Source of the DNA: Ramlibacter aurantiacus
Lineage (GTDB): Bacteria > Pseudomonadota > Gammaproteobacteria > Burkholderiales > Burkholderiaceae_C
Direction of reading: 5' to 3'
Assembly (NCBI RefSeq): GCF_016722895.1
Contig: NZ_JAEQNA010000008.1
Span: 186,001-250,000 of the forward strand
Length of the DNA: 64,000 bases
Shown here: piece after piece, positions 25,310 to 33,127 of the stretch
How the letters are laid out: every line of letters starts with the position of its first letter
Position numbering within the stretch: position 1 is the first letter of the stretch
Notes under the pieces: generated by a model
What the model saw: the letters and a program-made list of their open reading frames with translations, nothing else
Databases searched by the model: none
Told to the model about the DNA's origin: nothing
Translations under genes and position numbers: made by a program

Positions 25310-28300
25310 TCATCGGGTAAGCCAGGGGCTCTTGATCACGCGCCGTCCGGGCGTGCGGGTCCCAGAAGCAGCAAGGCCACCGGGGTCGGTGGCCTTGCCT
25401 GGTTCGAGCGCCTGAATCGGTGGTGGGGGCTGTGGCTGTCGATCGAGGCCGAGTTGTCGTTCCAGCTCGCGCCAGTGGCGCTCCTCGAAACGATCCAGGC
25501 CTGCAGCCGAAGCGGCAGCGCGGGCGTAGACGTAGCAGTCCAGCGCCTCATTGCGCTCGCGCATCTTTTGCCACTCGCGGATGGCAAAGCCATTGCGGTC
25601 ACGGCGGGTGATCAGCTGCTCGGCGCACAGCTGCTGGATGTACTCCGCATCGATCCTGGGCAGGTGAACGAATCCGGCCGGATACGTGGTCGTGATGCCG
25701 TCCTCGGCGACGTCGGCTGCCTTGCGTAGGTTGTTGTAGAACTCCAGCTTGGCGATGCCGACTGCGACCGAGAACACTTTGATGCCCCGGCGCAGCTTCT
25801 TGCCGCCTTGCGTGACATCCACGGCAGTGGGAGTGCCGATCAGCGCCGCACCACGCGCCGCGCCCTTGACCGGCATCACACGCGGATCGCGGCAGGCACG
25901 CACGAAGCTGTAAGCCTCCTGGGTGGCGAAGCCAGTGTCCAGGGCGAAACGGGCCAGTGGCAGCGCCGCTCCGCACTCGTGGGTCCAGGTCTCGGCCAGC
26001 ATCTCAGCCAGGCGCTTCCAGACTGCGTCGCGCGCGGTGTCGCCCATCAGCACCCGGTGTTCCACCAGCCACGATTCCTTGCCGCGGCCGAAGGCCCAGA
26101 CTGACGCCTCGAGGCGATCCTTCTGCACGTCGGCGCCGCCCACCAGGAGCAGGCCGCCGCTGGGAACGGTGCCGATCCGGTAGTCCTCCCGGCGTTCGAC
26201 CAGCCGCTGCCAATCCGGCGCTTCCCCCTCCTCGACCCAGGTCTCACCCAATTCGGTGTTCTTGAAGGTCTTGATCGCAGCCGCGGATCCGGACTCCTTG
26301 TTCACCGCGCTTTCCCACGCCGCGGCCGTGTCACGCCAGCTGCGCCAGCCGACCGGGCTGTACAGGGACGACAGGTGAAAGCCCGCCGTCCTCGTCGTGC
26401 CTTTGCCGGCTGTATCTGGCGCCATGGCCCGCCACTCGCCCTGCTCCAGCATCCAGGTCTTGTGGTGCTCGGCAATCGGCACCTCGCAGGATTCACAGAT
26501 GTAGGCCGCGGTATCGGGCGCCCCCTTGGCCCAGCGCAGCTGCTCGAAGCGCAGCCACTGCCGGTGGTCGCAGTGCGGACAGGGTACGAAGTAGCGGCGC
26601 TGGTCCGATGACTCGTACTCTCGCTCAATGGCGCTCGCCCCCGAGATCGTTGGCGTCGAGACAATGAAAATCTTTCGGCGCGCGAAGGTGCGCGTGCGCG
26701 CCTCGGCCAGCGAGATGGCGTCGCCTTCGCCCTCCACATCCAGTGGGTAGCCGTCGACCTCGTCCAGGAACAGGTAACGCACCGGCATCGAGCGCAGGCC
26801 CACCGCGCTGTTGGCGCCGGTCATGACCAGCACCCCGCCGCGGAATTCCTTGGCCAGAATGGTGTTGCCCGAGTCACGTGAGCGCGCCGGGGCGATCAGC
26901 TCGGTGAGGGCCGCGGACTCCTCGATCAGCGGGTCGATGCGCTGCTTGGAGTTGCGCTTGGCCATGTCCACCGTTGGCCAGACCGCCATCATCGGTCCCG
27001 GAGCGTGGTGGATCACATAACCGATCCAGTTCGATCCCATTTCGGTGTTGTGGGTCGGGATCCATCCCTTTCCACACAGAAACAGGTGCTTGGGCGAATC
27101 CACTGCGATACAGCGCACCGGCACCGAGTCGACCGGGCGAATCGCGACGATGGCGCGCCTGCGACTCTTCCACGGCCGTCCGTGGGCGATCGATGTCATG
27201 CGATCGACCTTGCGCCCCAGCCGGAACATCGGCTCTTCCCGGTACGCGGTCCAGGACACCCGCCACGCCTCACCACTGGTTGAGTCCCTGCCATTGATGC
27301 GCGTGCGCTTGGGCGGGCTCTGGTACACCGCCGGCTTATAGCCGAGGCTGCGCAGCAACTCGACCATCGCATCCACCAGCCGTTTGTCGCTGTTCCCAAA
27401 TTCGCAGCGCGATCCGTCCGGGGTGATGCTGCCGTCGCTGTCCATCAACCCGCGCACCAGATCGAGACGCTGTGCGCGCCCTGCCCGCATGTACGCCGCC
27501 GGCACGTGCTTGTTGCAAAGCAGGTCCAGCTTCCGGAGCATGGTGGTGAACCAGGACGAGCCGCAGCCCGCCGCCGCAACGCCATCGTCGTCGATCACCC
27601 GGAACGTCGGATCGATGACGACGTTGGCACACCGGCCTTTACGCCACGTCGGGAGGCGAAACAGCGCCTGAACGCCGCAGTCGGCCAGATGCTGCACGAT
27701 TTCGGTGTCGTCTTCATGAACGCTCACGTGGTTCATCCACGCGGATCCATCCCCCAGCCACAGTCCCAGCAGATAAGGGTGGATCGGCAAGTGTCGGTCC
27801 GGCAGCTCAATCGGCGTGGTGACATCGATCGAGTAGCGCCAGCGCTTGCCGTTGTCAAAGCGCTCCCGGCCCAGCATCTCAGCCGTTGTGACCACGCGCT
27901 CCTTCAGGCCGGCATGACTGAACTCCCGAACCGGCCAGCGGTGCTGCGCATCCGCCACCACGCGTTCGCCATCTTCGAACTCAAGCTCGTAGCAGGCGCG
28001 GTCGTACAGCACCTCTGACATACCGAGCACCTGCACCGGCCAGCCGTCTGGGTCAAACACGTAGTCGCCCGTGGCAACTTCGCCCATGGTCGTCCAGCCC
28101 TGTGGCGTCGGTATCGGCGTCGACAAAGCCAACGGGGCGCCCAGCTGCGCCGCTTTCATGAACACCACCCGCTCGACCGGCGAGGTGGGCGACAGGCAAT
28201 CCATGATCGCCTTCAGGTAAGGCGTGCGGCTGGTGCGCCAGCGGCCCGGCTCGGCAGACGCCTTGCTGGAAAGCATGCGGTGCCGGTCCGACCATTCGGA

Positions 28301-28396
28301 CACTGTGAGCAGCGGATCCGGCGTCAGCCCTTCGCGCCAGGCGCGCTCGATCTCGGCCGCGCCTTCGTAGTGTTCGATGATGTTCGCCTCCGGCAT
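25310..28396 (-). CDS. Terminase large subunit (GpA family) containing an intein
   Basis: Motor ATPase and nuclease that cuts concatemeric phage DNA and pumps it into the prohead. The open frame encodes 1028 residues, of which 88-450 are an intein, leaving a normal ~665-aa GpA. The intein sits in the ATPase Walker A-like segment (KAAQLGA/TEMGSNWIGY). The rest shows Walker B YLFLDEVDGYP, a zinc-type motif CPHCDHRQW...CESCE, and the nuclease region GGADVQKDRLE and ALDTGFATQEAY. The ATG at 28396 is preferred over the TTG at 28399; it overlaps the small subunit stop by 1 bp. Splicing is needed for function, since the ATPase is interrupted. Confidence 0.93.
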   Translation of the reverse strand: MPEANIIEHYEGAAEIERAWREGLTPDPLLTVSEWSDRHRMLSSKASAEPGRWRTSRTPYLKAIMDCLSPTSPVERVVFMKAAQLGAPLALSTPIPTPQGWTTMGEVATGDYVFDPDGWPVQVLGMSEVLYDRACYELEFEDGERVVADAQHRWPVREFSHAGLKERVVTTAEMLGRERFDNGKRWRYSIDVTTPIELPDRHLPIHPYLLGLWLGDGSAWMNHVSVHEDDTEIVQHLADCGVQALFRLPTWRKGRCANVVIDPTFRVIDDDGVAAAGCGSSWFTTMLRKLDLLCNKHVPAAYMRAGRAQRLDLVRGLMDSDGSITPDGSRCEFGNSDKRLVDAMVELLRSLGYKPAVYQSPPKRTRINGRDSTSGEAWRVSWTAYREEPMFRLGRKVDRMTSIAHGRPWKSRRRAIVAIRPVDSVPVRCIAVDSPKHLFLCGKGWIPTHNTEMGSNWIGYVIHHAPGPMMAVWPTVDMAKRNSKQRIDPLIEESAALTELIAPARSRDSGNTILAKEFRGGVLVMTGANSAVGLRSMPVRYLFLDEVDGYPLDVEGEGDAISLAEARTRTFARRKIFIVSTPTISGASAIEREYESSDQRRYFVPCPHCDHRQWLRFEQLRWAKGAPDTAAYICESCEVPIAEHHKTWMLEQGEWRAMAPDTAGKGTTRTAGFHLSSLYSPVGWRSWRDTAAAWESAVNKESGSAAAIKTFKNTELGETWVEEGEAPDWQRLVERREDYRIGTVPSGGLLLVGGADVQKDRLEASVWAFGRGKESWLVEHRVLMGDTARDAVWKRLAEMLAETWTHECGAALPLARFALDTGFATQEAYSFVRACRDPRVMPVKGAARGAALIGTPTAVDVTQGGKKLRRGIKVFSVAVGIAKLEFYNNLRKAADVAEDGITTTYPAGFVHLPRIDAEYIQQLCAEQLITRRDRNGFAIREWQKMRERNEALDCYVYARAAASAAGLDRFEERHWRELERQLGLDRQPQPPPPIQALEPGKATDPGGLAASGTRTPGRRVIKSPWLTR
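27047..28135 (-). mobile_element. Intein with LAGLIDADG homing endonuclease, class 3-like
   Basis: 363-residue in-frame insertion in the terminase large subunit. Block A is PLALSTPIPTPQGW and lacks an N-terminal Cys/Ser; block B ends ADAQHRW; block F has VRCIAVD; block G ends in PTHN followed by extein Thr. A Trp in block B, Cys in block F and Thr after the splice site is the WCT signature described for class 3 inteins, which splice without a residue-1 nucleophile. Two endonuclease motifs are intact (YLLGLWLGDGS and LVRGLMDSDGS), both with their acidic residue, so homing may be active. First residue (Pro or the preceding Ala) is uncertain by one. Confidence 0.85.
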
Positions 28397-28920
28397 CAAT
28401 CCACTCGCGGGCGCAGCTCGCCCAACTCCTGTAGGTGCTCCCGCACTGCGGCCTCCAGGGCCACGTGCATGGCGTGCGCGTCGCAGCCGAGCGTGGCGGC
28501 CAGCTGCGCGGAGATCCGCGCCGGCCAGTTCAACCAGGCATCGCGCTCGGTGCGCGCCAGCTTGAAAACATGGGCGATCGCCTGCGGCCGGTCGACCAGC
28601 TCCCCCTTCAGGCGCGCCAGCCGCACCTTGTTGGTCTGGGCCTTGACGACTTCGTTGACCGTGCGGGCCTGTAGCAGCGAAGTGCCGCCACTGGGCGGCG
28701 TCGGCGCGTCTGCGCCAGCCTCCGGCACCGCGACCTTGACCGCTTGCTTACGGGTGCCCGCCCGCGGTGTGTCGGTGTTACGTGCCCATTCGACGTCGGC
28801 CCGGTCCGGGTCGATGGAGCCGTCCGCCTCGGGCGTGATCCGACCTGCGCGAATCGCCTTGTGCACGGCGGTGTCGGTGACCCCGCGGTGACGTGCGTAG
28901 GCGCGGATCGAGATTCCCAT
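28396..28920 (-). CDS. Terminase small subunit (Nu1-like DNA-packaging protein)
   Basis: About 174-aa protein with an N-terminal winged HTH (ISIRAYARHRGVTDTAVHKA), a linker, and a helical C-terminal part (NKVRLARLKGELVDRPQAIA) expected to bind the large subunit. It should recognise the packaging start site. The ATG at 28920 is used; an in-frame TTG at 28932 is an alternative. A diverged fragment of a related gene occurs at 39.5-39.8 kb in this window. Confidence 0.75.
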   Translation of the reverse strand: MGISIRAYARHRGVTDTAVHKAIRAGRITPEADGSIDPDRADVEWARNTDTPRAGTRKQAVKVAVPEAGADAPTPPSGGTSLLQARTVNEVVKAQTNKVRLARLKGELVDRPQAIAHVFKLARTERDAWLNWPARISAQLAATLGCDAHAMHVALEAAVREHLQELGELRPRVD

Positions 28921-29001
28921 GGGTGGTTTCAATCATTTTTTCGGTACCCGGCAGGGGTTGGAGTCCGCCGTAGGCCACACCTGATGGGGGCCGGCGGGAA
29001 T

Positions 29002-29072
29002 CAAGCAAAAACGCTTGGCTCGCCTGGAGAACAGCGCGTTCATCACGTCACTCGATCAACAACCGAAAGGAC
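29002..29072 (+). repeat. Hairpin leader, copy A
   Basis: Copy A of a ~75-bp leader that precedes each of three consecutive plus-strand genes. It contains a hairpin (CAAGC-N6-GCTTG at 29002-29017), the block GAACAGCGCGTTCATCACG (29028-29046), CGATCAAC and the ribosome binding site GAAAGGA just before the ATG at 29078. Shared sequence in all three copies is seen directly; function is not known. Confidence 0.7.
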
Positions 29073-29077
29073 CAACG

Positions 29078-29344
29078 ATGAACACCACGTCCCCCGACAT
29101 GCTGGCCACCAAGCTGGCGGAAGCGGCGCTGACGGTGCTGGTGCGCACCTGCCGTCAGGAGGTGACCGCGGCCAGCCGCGACGAGCTCGAAGCAGCCTGC
29201 GCCGCGATGCGCGCCAAGAGCCGCGCTGTGATGGGGCAACTGCTGGACGACGCGCGCGCCGCGCCCTGGGTGGCGGAAGCCGCCTTCCACGCCGCCGCCC
29301 TGGATCTCGCGCAGGCCGGAATCGCCGCGTTGCGCAAGCGCTGA
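29078..29344 (+). CDS. Small hypothetical protein
   Basis: 88-aa, Ala-rich, mostly helical protein starting MNTTSPDMLATKLAEAALTV. No recognised domain; there is one cysteine pair-like spacing (RTCRQEV; AACAAM) without a clear motif. It is the first of three plus-strand genes that share a repeated leader and run against the terminase operon. It ends 14 bp before leader copy B. Confidence 0.55.
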   Translation: MNTTSPDMLATKLAEAALTVLVRTCRQEVTAASRDELEAACAAMRAKSRAVMGQLLDDARAAPWVAEAAFHAAALDLAQAGIAALRKR

Positions 29345-29357
29345 AGCGAAGCCGCGA

Positions 29358-29432
29358 AGCCAAGCAGAAAGCGCTTGGCTCCATCGCCGAACAGCGCGTT
29401 CATCACGTCACCCGATCAACCACCCGAAAGGA
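29358..29432 (+). repeat. Hairpin leader, copy B
   Basis: Second copy of the leader. The hairpin is a perfect 8-bp stem AGCCAAGC-N7-GCTTGGCT (29358-29380), followed by GAACAGCGCGTTCATCACG, a CGATCAAC block and the ribosome binding site GAAAGGA at 29426-29432 before the ATG at 29439. Identity to copy A is over 85 percent by eye in the block after the hairpin. Confidence 0.7.
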
Positions 29433-29438
29433 CAGCAA

Positions 29439-30008
29439 ATGAGCACCACCCAACTGACCCCGGCCCAGCACGCGATCCTGGCCTACGCCCTCGAACACAC
29501 GGAGGGCAAGATCGAATGGTTCCCCGACAACATCAAGGGCGGCGCCCGCAAGAAGGTGCTCGAAGGCTTGGTCAACCGCGTCCTGATCACCGCATCCGGC
29601 TCGGGCTGGTTGGTGGCCGCCGAAGGCTACGACGCGATGGGGCGCGCCCGTCCCGCTCCCGCTCCCGCTCCCGCTCCCGCTCCCGCGCCTGCGCCTGCGC
29701 CTGTGCCCCTTCCGGCAGACCCCGAGATCGAAGCCGCTGTTACGGCAGCCGAAGCCGAGTGGGCGAAGGACAAGGCGCCCGACCAGGTGCAGGCGAAGCC
29801 GCGCACCCGCGAGAACAGCAAGCAAGCCAGCATCATCGAAATGCTCAAGAGGCCCGAGGGCGCAACGATTGCCCAGATCGTCCAACTCACTGGATGGCAG
29901 ACGCACACGGTGCGCGGCACCTTTGCCGGCGCCTTCAAGAAAAAACTCGGGCTGACCATCGTGTCGGAGAAGGCCAAAGGCGAAGAGCGTGTCTACCGGA
30001 TCGCCTAA
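29439..30008 (+). CDS. DUF3489 domain protein
   Basis: 189-aa protein in two parts joined by a (Pro-Ala)n linker at about residues 69-88. The C-terminal part (KQASIIEMLKRPEGATIAQI; LTGWQTHTVRGTFAGAFKKK) is the DUF3489 winged-helix-like domain found in many proteobacterial prophages beside DUF2924 and serine recombinase genes. It ends EERVYRIA. Probably DNA binding. Here its usual partners lie 12 kb away at 42-44 kb. Confidence 0.82.
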   Translation: MSTTQLTPAQHAILAYALEHTEGKIEWFPDNIKGGARKKVLEGLVNRVLITASGSGWLVAAEGYDAMGRARPAPAPAPAPAPAPAPAPVPLPADPEIEAAVTAAEAEWAKDKAPDQVQAKPRTRENSKQASIIEMLKRPEGATIAQIVQLTGWQTHTVRGTFAGAFKKKLGLTIVSEKAKGEERVYRIA

Positions 30009-30029
30009 TCCGAAAAATGATCGAGAAAG

Positions 30030-30105
30030 AAGCCAACACCGCTTGGCTTCTCCATCGAACAGCGCGTCACTACCGATGTCGCAACGATCAACCTCCAGGG
30101 AGCCC
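30030..30105 (+). repeat. Hairpin leader, copy C (diverged)
   Basis: Third copy. The stem differs in sequence but is kept: AAGCCAA-N6-TTGGCTT (30030-30049). GAACAGCGCG and a CGATCAAC block follow, with a different spacer, then GGGAGCC before the ATG at 30109. Conserved stem with changed bases suggests the structure matters. Confidence 0.6.
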
Positions 30106-30108
30106 GAG

Positions 30109-30477
30109 ATGACCACCATAAAACCCATCCCCGCCACCCAGAACGAAGGCTGGGGTTTCTGGGGCACGATGAACGAGCAGGCCAGCGCAGCATGGCCCGT
30201 GGCGATGGCCGCCGTCTCGGATGCCACGGGCCAGCCCCTTGAGTCGGTGCGGATTTTCCTGGACAGCCGCTACGGTCGCCACTTCGCGAACGACGTCCTC
30301 AATCAGCAGGACGCCGGCGCCGGTCTCGCCGACGCGATCAACGCCACCACCCAGCGATGGATGGCCTGGAAAATCGGACGCCTGACGACCCGGGACTACG
30401 GCATCCCCCGCGGCCTGCCCTATCTGACGGGCTTTGTGATTCACTGCGTGATCGCGGAAGAATCGCTCTGCGACTGA
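30109..30477 (+). CDS. Hypothetical prophage protein
   Basis: 122-aa protein starting MTTIKPIPATQNEGWGFWGT. It contains WPVAMAAVSDATGQPLESVR, RYGRHFANDVLNQQ and RWMAWKIGRLTTRDYGIPRG, so it appears globular and mixed alpha/beta. Not recognised. It is the third leader-linked gene and ends inside the 3' end of the convergent methyltransferase gene (37-bp overlap). Confidence 0.6.
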   Translation: MTTIKPIPATQNEGWGFWGTMNEQASAAWPVAMAAVSDATGQPLESVRIFLDSRYGRHFANDVLNQQDAGAGLADAINATTQRWMAWKIGRLTTRDYGIPRGLPYLTGFVIHCVIAEESLCD

Positions 30478-31712
30478 TCGTCGAAGGCCACGCCGTCCGA
30501 TTCCCGGATGGCCTGCTTGCCGGTCCAGTCCTGCCAACGGCGCACGATCACATCGACGTACTTAGGGTCGAGCTCCATCAGGCGCGCGAGCCTTCCCGAC
30601 TTTTCGGCGGCGATCAGCGTGGTGCCCGAACCGCCGAACGGGTCCATGACCACGTTGCCCGGGCGGGTCGAATTGCGGATGGCGCGCTCTACCAGTTCCA
30701 CAGGCTTCATCGTCGGGTGCAGATCGTTCTTGTGCGGCTTCTTGATTTGCCAGACGTCGCTCTGGTCCCGATCGCCACACCAGTGGCGCGTCGCACCTTC
30801 GGGCCACCCGTATAGGATCGGCTCGTACTGGCGCTGGTAGTCGGCGCGTCCCAGCGTGAAGGTGTTCTTCGCCCAGACGATGAACGTCGACCAGTGGCCG
30901 CCGGCGGCGCGAAAGGCAGCTTGCAGAACATCTAACTCGCTGGAGGACATCGCCACGTAGATCCCGCCGCGACAGGATGCGATCGTCGGGGTCAGCGCTG
31001 CCAGCAAAAAGTCATAGAAGCCATCGCCCAGGTTATCGTTCAGGATCGCACGGTCCTTGCCGCGCATCTTGTCCTTGGCGCTGTTGGCGTAGTTCACGTT
31101 GTACGGCGGATCGCTGAACACCATGTCGGCCGATTCACCCTGCAGCAGCTGCTCATAGCTCTGGGCTATGGTGGCGTCACCACACAGCAGGCGATGACTC
31201 CCTAGCACCCATACATCACCGGGGCGGGAGATCGGTGTCTCGGTCACCTCGGGCACGGCGTCGTCGTCGGACTGGCCTTCGGCGTCGGCTTCATCGCCCG
31301 CCATCAGTTCTGCCAGCGCGTCGGCGTCGAAGCCGGTGAGCGAGAGATCGAAGTCGTCGTCCTGGAGGGACGCAAGCTCGATGCGCAGCATGGCCTCGTC
31401 CCAGCCTGCGTTCTCCGCGATGCGGTTGTCGGCGATCACCAGAGCGCGCCGCTGCGTCGGGCTCAGGTGGTCCAGCACCACCACGGGCACTTTCTCCATG
31501 CCGAGCTTTTGGGCGGCAGCGAGCCGACCATGGCCAGCGACGATGATGCCGTCGCTGCCCGCCAGAATTGGGTTGGTGAAACCGAACTCCGCGATCGAGG
31601 CGGCGATCTGCGCCACCTGATCACTTGAGTGGGTACGAGCGTTTCTTGCGTACGGCAGCAGTTTTGCCGTGGGCCACTGCTCGATCTTGTCGGCGAGCCA
31701 GGAGGCACTCAT
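30441..31712 (-). CDS. ParB-domain DNA methyltransferase 1
   Basis: 423-aa protein with an N-terminal ParB/Srx-type domain (LLPYARNARTHSSDQVAQIA; GIIVAGHGRLAAAQKLG) and a C-terminal amino-methyltransferase. The catalytic motif DPPY is at 201-204 and the AdoMet motif DPFGGSGTT at 357-365, i.e. catalytic before AdoMet motif (beta-type order). DPPY suggests N6-adenine methylation; target unknown. Its ATG overlaps the stop of the second methyltransferase (ATGA). No cognate endonuclease is encoded nearby, so it is likely an orphan phage methyltransferase. Confidence 0.9.
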   Translation of the reverse strand: MSASWLADKIEQWPTAKLLPYARNARTHSSDQVAQIAASIAEFGFTNPILAGSDGIIVAGHGRLAAAQKLGMEKVPVVVLDHLSPTQRRALVIADNRIAENAGWDEAMLRIELASLQDDDFDLSLTGFDADALAELMAGDEADAEGQSDDDAVPEVTETPISRPGDVWVLGSHRLLCGDATIAQSYEQLLQGESADMVFSDPPYNVNYANSAKDKMRGKDRAILNDNLGDGFYDFLLAALTPTIASCRGGIYVAMSSSELDVLQAAFRAAGGHWSTFIVWAKNTFTLGRADYQRQYEPILYGWPEGATRHWCGDRDQSDVWQIKKPHKNDLHPTMKPVELVERAIRNSTRPGNVVMDPFGGSGTTLIAAEKSGRLARLMELDPKYVDVIVRRWQDWTGKQAIRESDGVAFDDQSQSDSSAITQ

Positions 31713-33127
31713 TGCGCAACCTCCGCTGCGGCCAGTCGCTCGGAGGCGACCGCATCGAAGCTCTTGCCGTTTGAAAGCAGCGTGACCGGCACACCGGGAA
31801 AGTTCTGCTGGAAGCGCTTGATGGCGACGTCGACATACTCGGGCGCGATCTCCACGGACCGGCAGTGGCGACCCGTGCGCTGCGCGGCGAGCATGGAGGT
31901 TCCTGATCCACCGAAGGGTTCAAACACGATGTCGCCGGGATTCGAGTACGCCTCCAGGATGAGTTCCGGCAGCGCCACCGGGAACACTGCAGGGTGGTCG
32001 ATGCCCTGGCCGATCTTTCCCTTGTGTCGCATCACGCGGATGACCGAGTCGGGGATCCGGTGGTCCTGCGTTGGCTGGCCGGCATGCGTCCAGCCGCCCA
32101 CTTCACCGTCCTTGCTGCGCATCGCCGTCGACGAGCCATCGGCGCGCAGATGCGATTCCTGGCCGGCGTGCTTGCACGGCACGATCTTGTTCGGTTTGCG
32201 GCTGGCGCGATTGAAGTGAAAGACGAACTCGAAGCTGGGTGCAAAACGACCCGCCCAGTCGCCGGGCATGCCCGGCCCCTGGTCCCAGACGTACCAGGCA
32301 AAACGCCGCCAGCCCTGCGTGCGCATCCACGACAGCCAGCCGTCCCAATACGGAACCACTTCGTTGTTGCGGTGAATCAACCCTAGGTTGACCAGCACCT
32401 GGCCATCCTCTGCCATCGGCACACGCGCGAACACGCCGCGCATCAGGCCATCCCAATCGGCGACGCCGCCGCTGGTGTAATCGCGCTGGTTGCCGTAAGG
32501 CGGCGAGGTGAAACACAGGGCGGCCTTTTCGCCTTGCATCAGCGTCGCGACCACGCTCGGATCGTTGGCGTCGCCGCAGATCAACCGGTGGGGGCCGAGC
32601 GCCCAGACGTCGCCCACGCAAGACACCGGCGCAGGCGGTACGTCCGGCACGTCGTCTGCGGCATCGGACTCATCGTTCTGTTCCTGTTCCTGGTCCTGCT
32701 CGGTGCTGTCGCCCTCGCCCGACATCTGTCCAATCACCAGGGCTTCGATCTCGGCGTCCTCGAAGCCGGTCAGCGTGAGGTCGTATCCGGCTCCGTGTAG
32801 CTCCGCCAGCTCGAGCGCCAGCAGTTCATCGTCCCACCCGGCATCCAGCGCCAGGCGGTTGTCGGAGATGACGTAGGCGCGCTTTTGCGACGGCGACAGG
32901 TGCGCGAGTTCGATCACCGGCACCTCTGCGACACCCAGCTTGCGCGCAGCGGCGAGCCGCCCGTGGCCAGCGATGACGCCGTTGTCGCCGTCCACCAGCA
33001 CCGGATTCGTCCAGCCGTACTCGACGATGCTGGCGGCAATCTTGGCCACCTGCGCGTCGGTGTGCGTCCGCGGATTTCGGGCGTAGGGGATCAGCGCGTC
33101 GATCTGGCGGTACTCGACGTTCAGCAT
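31709..33127 (-). CDS. ParB-domain DNA methyltransferase 2
   Basis: 472-aa protein, parallel in design to the neighbour: ParB-like N-terminus (LIPYARNPRTHTDAQVAKIA; GVIAGHGRLAAARKLG), an acidic linker (about 135-165), catalytic TSPPY at 207-211 and AdoMet motif EPFGGSGTS near 425. TSPPY is typical of N4-cytosine enzymes, so the pair may modify two different bases. ATG 33127 is preferred to TTG 33151. First gene of the leftward prophage block; upstream is a 1.4-kb stretch without genes. Confidence 0.88.
   Translation of the reverse strand: MLNVEYRQIDALIPYARNPRTHTDAQVAKIAASIVEYGWTNPVLVDGDNGVIAGHGRLAAARKLGVAEVPVIELAHLSPSQKRAYVISDNRLALDAGWDDELLALELAELHGAGYDLTLTGFEDAEIEALVIGQMSGEGDSTEQDQEQEQNDESDAADDVPDVPPAPVSCVGDVWALGPHRLICGDANDPSVVATLMQGEKAALCFTSPPYGNQRDYTSGGVADWDGLMRGVFARVPMAEDGQVLVNLGLIHRNNEVVPYWDGWLSWMRTQGWRRFAWYVWDQGPGMPGDWAGRFAPSFEFVFHFNRASRKPNKIVPCKHAGQESHLRADGSSTAMRSKDGEVGGWTHAGQPTQDHRIPDSVIRVMRHKGKIGQGIDHPAVFPVALPELILEAYSNPGDIVFEPFGGSGTSMLAAQRTGRHCRSVEIAPEYVDVAIKRFQQNFPGVPVTLLSNGKSFDAVASERLAAAEVAQ

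Noticed and set aside
29642..29705. Short tandem CCCGCT/CCTGCG repeat
   Set aside because: It encodes the Pro-Ala linker of the DUF3489 protein; an ordinary low-complexity coding repeat, not CRISPR or a regulatory array.
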